Below, one piece after another: positions 62,588-64,000 of a stretch of DNA of 64,000 nt. The notes below the pieces were generated by a model, which was not told the origin of the DNA, searched no databases, and saw only the letters and a program-made list of their open reading frames with translations. Source of the DNA: Paenibacillus sp. ACRRY (GTDB lineage Bacteria; Bacillota; Bacilli; Paenibacillales; Paenibacillaceae); NCBI RefSeq assembly GCF_022346995.1, contig NZ_JAKRNM010000014.1:1-64000 (forward strand). The letters are read 5' to 3'. The position numbers and the translations under genes are program-made. How positions within the stretch are numbered: the stretch's first letter is position 1; the number at the start of each line of letters is the position of its first letter.

Positions 62588-63331
62588 TTGGATTGGGGAC
62601 GGGCGAAAAATGTGTTGATCTATGCCTTCCTGCTGCTCAATCTGGTGCTGGGTTACCAGATCTGGATGGATGCGCGGGAGACGGCCGGAGCCAATCTGGA
62701 CTTCACCTCGCTGGCTGATAATACACAGCAGGCGATGGAAGAGAAGGGTATTCAGGTGCTGGCACCAATTCCAAACGAAACGCCGAAGCTGCCCAAGCTG
62801 TCCTATGAGTTTATAGAAGAGGACAAGACAGGGATTCAAATCGATCTGGACAAGCCGGTGGACAGCAAGCTGATCTTCTCGCAAAGAGAGCTGGCAGACG
62901 TGCTGGCGGACGAAATTCCGCAGATTGGCACGTACCGGCTGGATCAGCTGATGACGGAGGATGGGGCCTTTGTGCTTCATCCGCTTGTCGACGGGAAATG
63001 GCCGCTCTTCAATGTCAGTCTGGAGCTGTTCTACAGCGATCAGAAAATTACGGGTTACCGTCAGACTCCGGTGCGGATTACAACCGCAGAGGAGAGCGAT
63101 CAGCAGGTGCTTCCCGCGCCCAAGGCGCTGGGAACGCTGATCGAGAACTTTTTGCCGAACGATGCAATTGTCAAAGACATTCAGCTGGGCTACTATGGCC
63201 AGTTGTTTAATTCCGATATACAGGTAGCGATGCCGGCATGGCGGTTCGTGCTGGAAAGTGGCGAAGTGTTGTACGTGCAGGGCATCAGTGGGGATGTATT
63301 CAGTCCCAAGACAGACAAACCAGGGGAGTAA
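62588..63331 (+). CDS. walI: WalK regulator WalI (YycI)
   Basis: A 247-residue protein starting MDWGRAKNVLIYAFLLLNLVL, the same short cytoplasmic start and single membrane segment as Bacillus YycI, followed by an extracytoplasmic YycI domain. It acts with WalH on WalK. The TTG at 62588 is chosen because GGAGGT lies 7 bp upstream and the protein then matches YycI; the frame is open from 62546. It ends 6 bp before walJ. Confidence 0.93.
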   Translation: MDWGRAKNVLIYAFLLLNLVLGYQIWMDARETAGANLDFTSLADNTQQAMEEKGIQVLAPIPNETPKLPKLSYEFIEEDKTGIQIDLDKPVDSKLIFSQRELADVLADEIPQIGTYRLDQLMTEDGAFVLHPLVDGKWPLFNVSLELFYSDQKITGYRQTPVRITTAEESDQQVLPAPKALGTLIENFLPNDAIVKDIQLGYYGQLFNSDIQVAMPAWRFVLESGEVLYVQGISGDVFSPKTDKPGE

Positions 63332-63337
63332 TGCGTT

Positions 63338-64000
63338 ATGGGGATATATTTTACCGTGTTATCCAGCGGTTCGACAGGGAATGCCACAGTTATACAGCAT
63401 GGGGGCACGTCCCTCATGATTGACGCAGGCCTTAGTGCGAAGCGTCTGGAAGCTTTGTTTCTGGAACGGGAGATTTCAGGAACAGAGCTGGACGGGATTC
63501 TGGTTACACATGAACATTCCGATCACATTAAAGGACTAGGTGCGATGTCTCGGAAATATAATTTACCAATCTATGCAAATACGAATACATGGGCGGCACT
63601 GGAGAAGTCAGTTGGGGCCATTCCAGAGGAAAACCGGAGGGTGTTCGAGACGGGGGAGCAGCATGATTTTGGCTCCTTGCGTGTGGAATCCTTTGGCATC
63701 TCTCATGATGCGGCGGAACCTGTGGGGTACACGTTCGATGACGGCAGCGAGAAGCTATCCGTCGCAACAGACCTTGGCTATATGAGCGACAAGGTTCGCG
63801 ATGCGATCGCAGATTCCGATGTGCTTGTGCTGGAGGCGAACCATGATGTCGAATTGCTGCGCATGGGGCGGTATCCATGGAACACCAAGCGCCGCATTCT
63901 GAGCGACATTGGGCATTTGTCGAACGAAGCGGCAGGGGCAGCGCTCAGTGAACTGATGAACGGACGCATCAAGCGCACGTATCTGGCACATCTCAGCCGG
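63338..64000 (+). CDS. walJ: Metallo-beta-lactamase fold protein WalJ (YycJ), partial at the window edge
   Basis: The first 221 codons of a protein of about 265 residues; the frame is still open at position 64000. It starts MGIYFTVLSSGSTGNAT with the zinc-binding THEHSDHIKGL motif (His58, His60, Asp62, His63) and a later SDVLVLEANHD stretch, which is the YycJ pattern. YycJ-type proteins are linked to double-strand DNA processing and coordination of division with replication. It closes the walRKHIJ operon as in B. subtilis. Confidence 0.93.
   Translation, partial: MGIYFTVLSSGSTGNATVIQHGGTSLMIDAGLSAKRLEALFLEREISGTELDGILVTHEHSDHIKGLGAMSRKYNLPIYANTNTWAALEKSVGAIPEENRRVFETGEQHDFGSLRVESFGISHDAAEPVGYTFDDGSEKLSVATDLGYMSDKVRDAIADSDVLVLEANHDVELLRMGRYPWNTKRRILSDIGHLSNEAAGAALSELMNGRIKRTYLAHLSR

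Noticed and set aside
1..64000. CRISPR arrays, insertion sequences, prophage
   Set aside because: No regularly spaced repeats, transposase, integrase or phage structural genes were seen; the region is mostly chromosomal core.

Overview
The window is the replication-origin region of a spore-forming, low-GC Gram-positive chromosome, most likely a Paenibacillus. Three things suggest this: the Bacillus-type gene order (rpmH, dnaA, dnaN, yaaA, recF, remB, gyrB, gyrA), the sporulation-associated genes (yidC/spoIIIJ, jag, soj/spo0J, yyaC, a YheC/D coat-type protein), and an SLH-domain surface protein. The genus is inferred from layout and protein style; no database was searched. The sequence is given with dnaA on the minus strand.

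Positions 1-12,430 (minus strand apart from one gene): two tandem strong promoters point out of the left edge and probably serve an rRNA operon. Then come an HD-GYP protein, gyrA, a plus-strand YheC/D-type ATP-grasp gene, gyrB, remB, recF, the S4-domain gene yaaA, dnaN and dnaA. The origin unwinding element (TAG/TAA trios, a GC clamp and DnaA boxes) lies between dnaA and dnaN. A second DnaA-box cluster lies upstream of dnaA.

Positions 12,430-17,200: a gluconate cassette (gntR, gntP, gntK; minus strand) with recognisable GntR operators and a cre site sits between the dnaA-proximal boxes and a third DnaA-box cluster next to rpmH. It therefore splits the usual rpmH-dnaA origin interval.

Positions 17,200-34,450 (mostly plus strand): rpmH, rnpA, yidC, jag, mnmE, mnmG, rsmG, noc, soj (parA) and spo0J (parB), with two parS sites. 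One parS forms the core of a 30-bp terminator-like palindrome. They are followed by a class-V aminotransferase (cysteine desulfurase-like), DUF4446, yyaC (minus), DUF3343, an MscS channel, DUF951, a tRNA-Ser(CGA), a small YjzC-like gene (minus), rpsF-ssb-rpsR and an M15 peptidase.

Positions 34,450-47,900 are more accessory: a very AT-rich spacer, a five-gene oligopeptide ABC operon, a PBP5-like protein that lacks the catalytic serine, an SLH-anchored S9 peptidase, a 14-TM MFS exporter with an operator-like palindrome in its promoter, and an LCP cell-wall ligase.

Positions 47,900-64,000 return to conserved core: a CBS protein, a MazG-like protein, yybS, gdpP, rplI, dnaC, purA (with a PurR site), a low-complexity membrane protein, an M23/LysM hydrolase preceded by a WalR box, then walR-walK-walH-walI and walJ, which runs off the right edge. 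A hairpin-rich intergenic element separates walH from walI. Rightward genes to the right of the origin and leftward genes to its left follow replication. yheC/D, the gnt cassette, yyaC and yjzC run against it.
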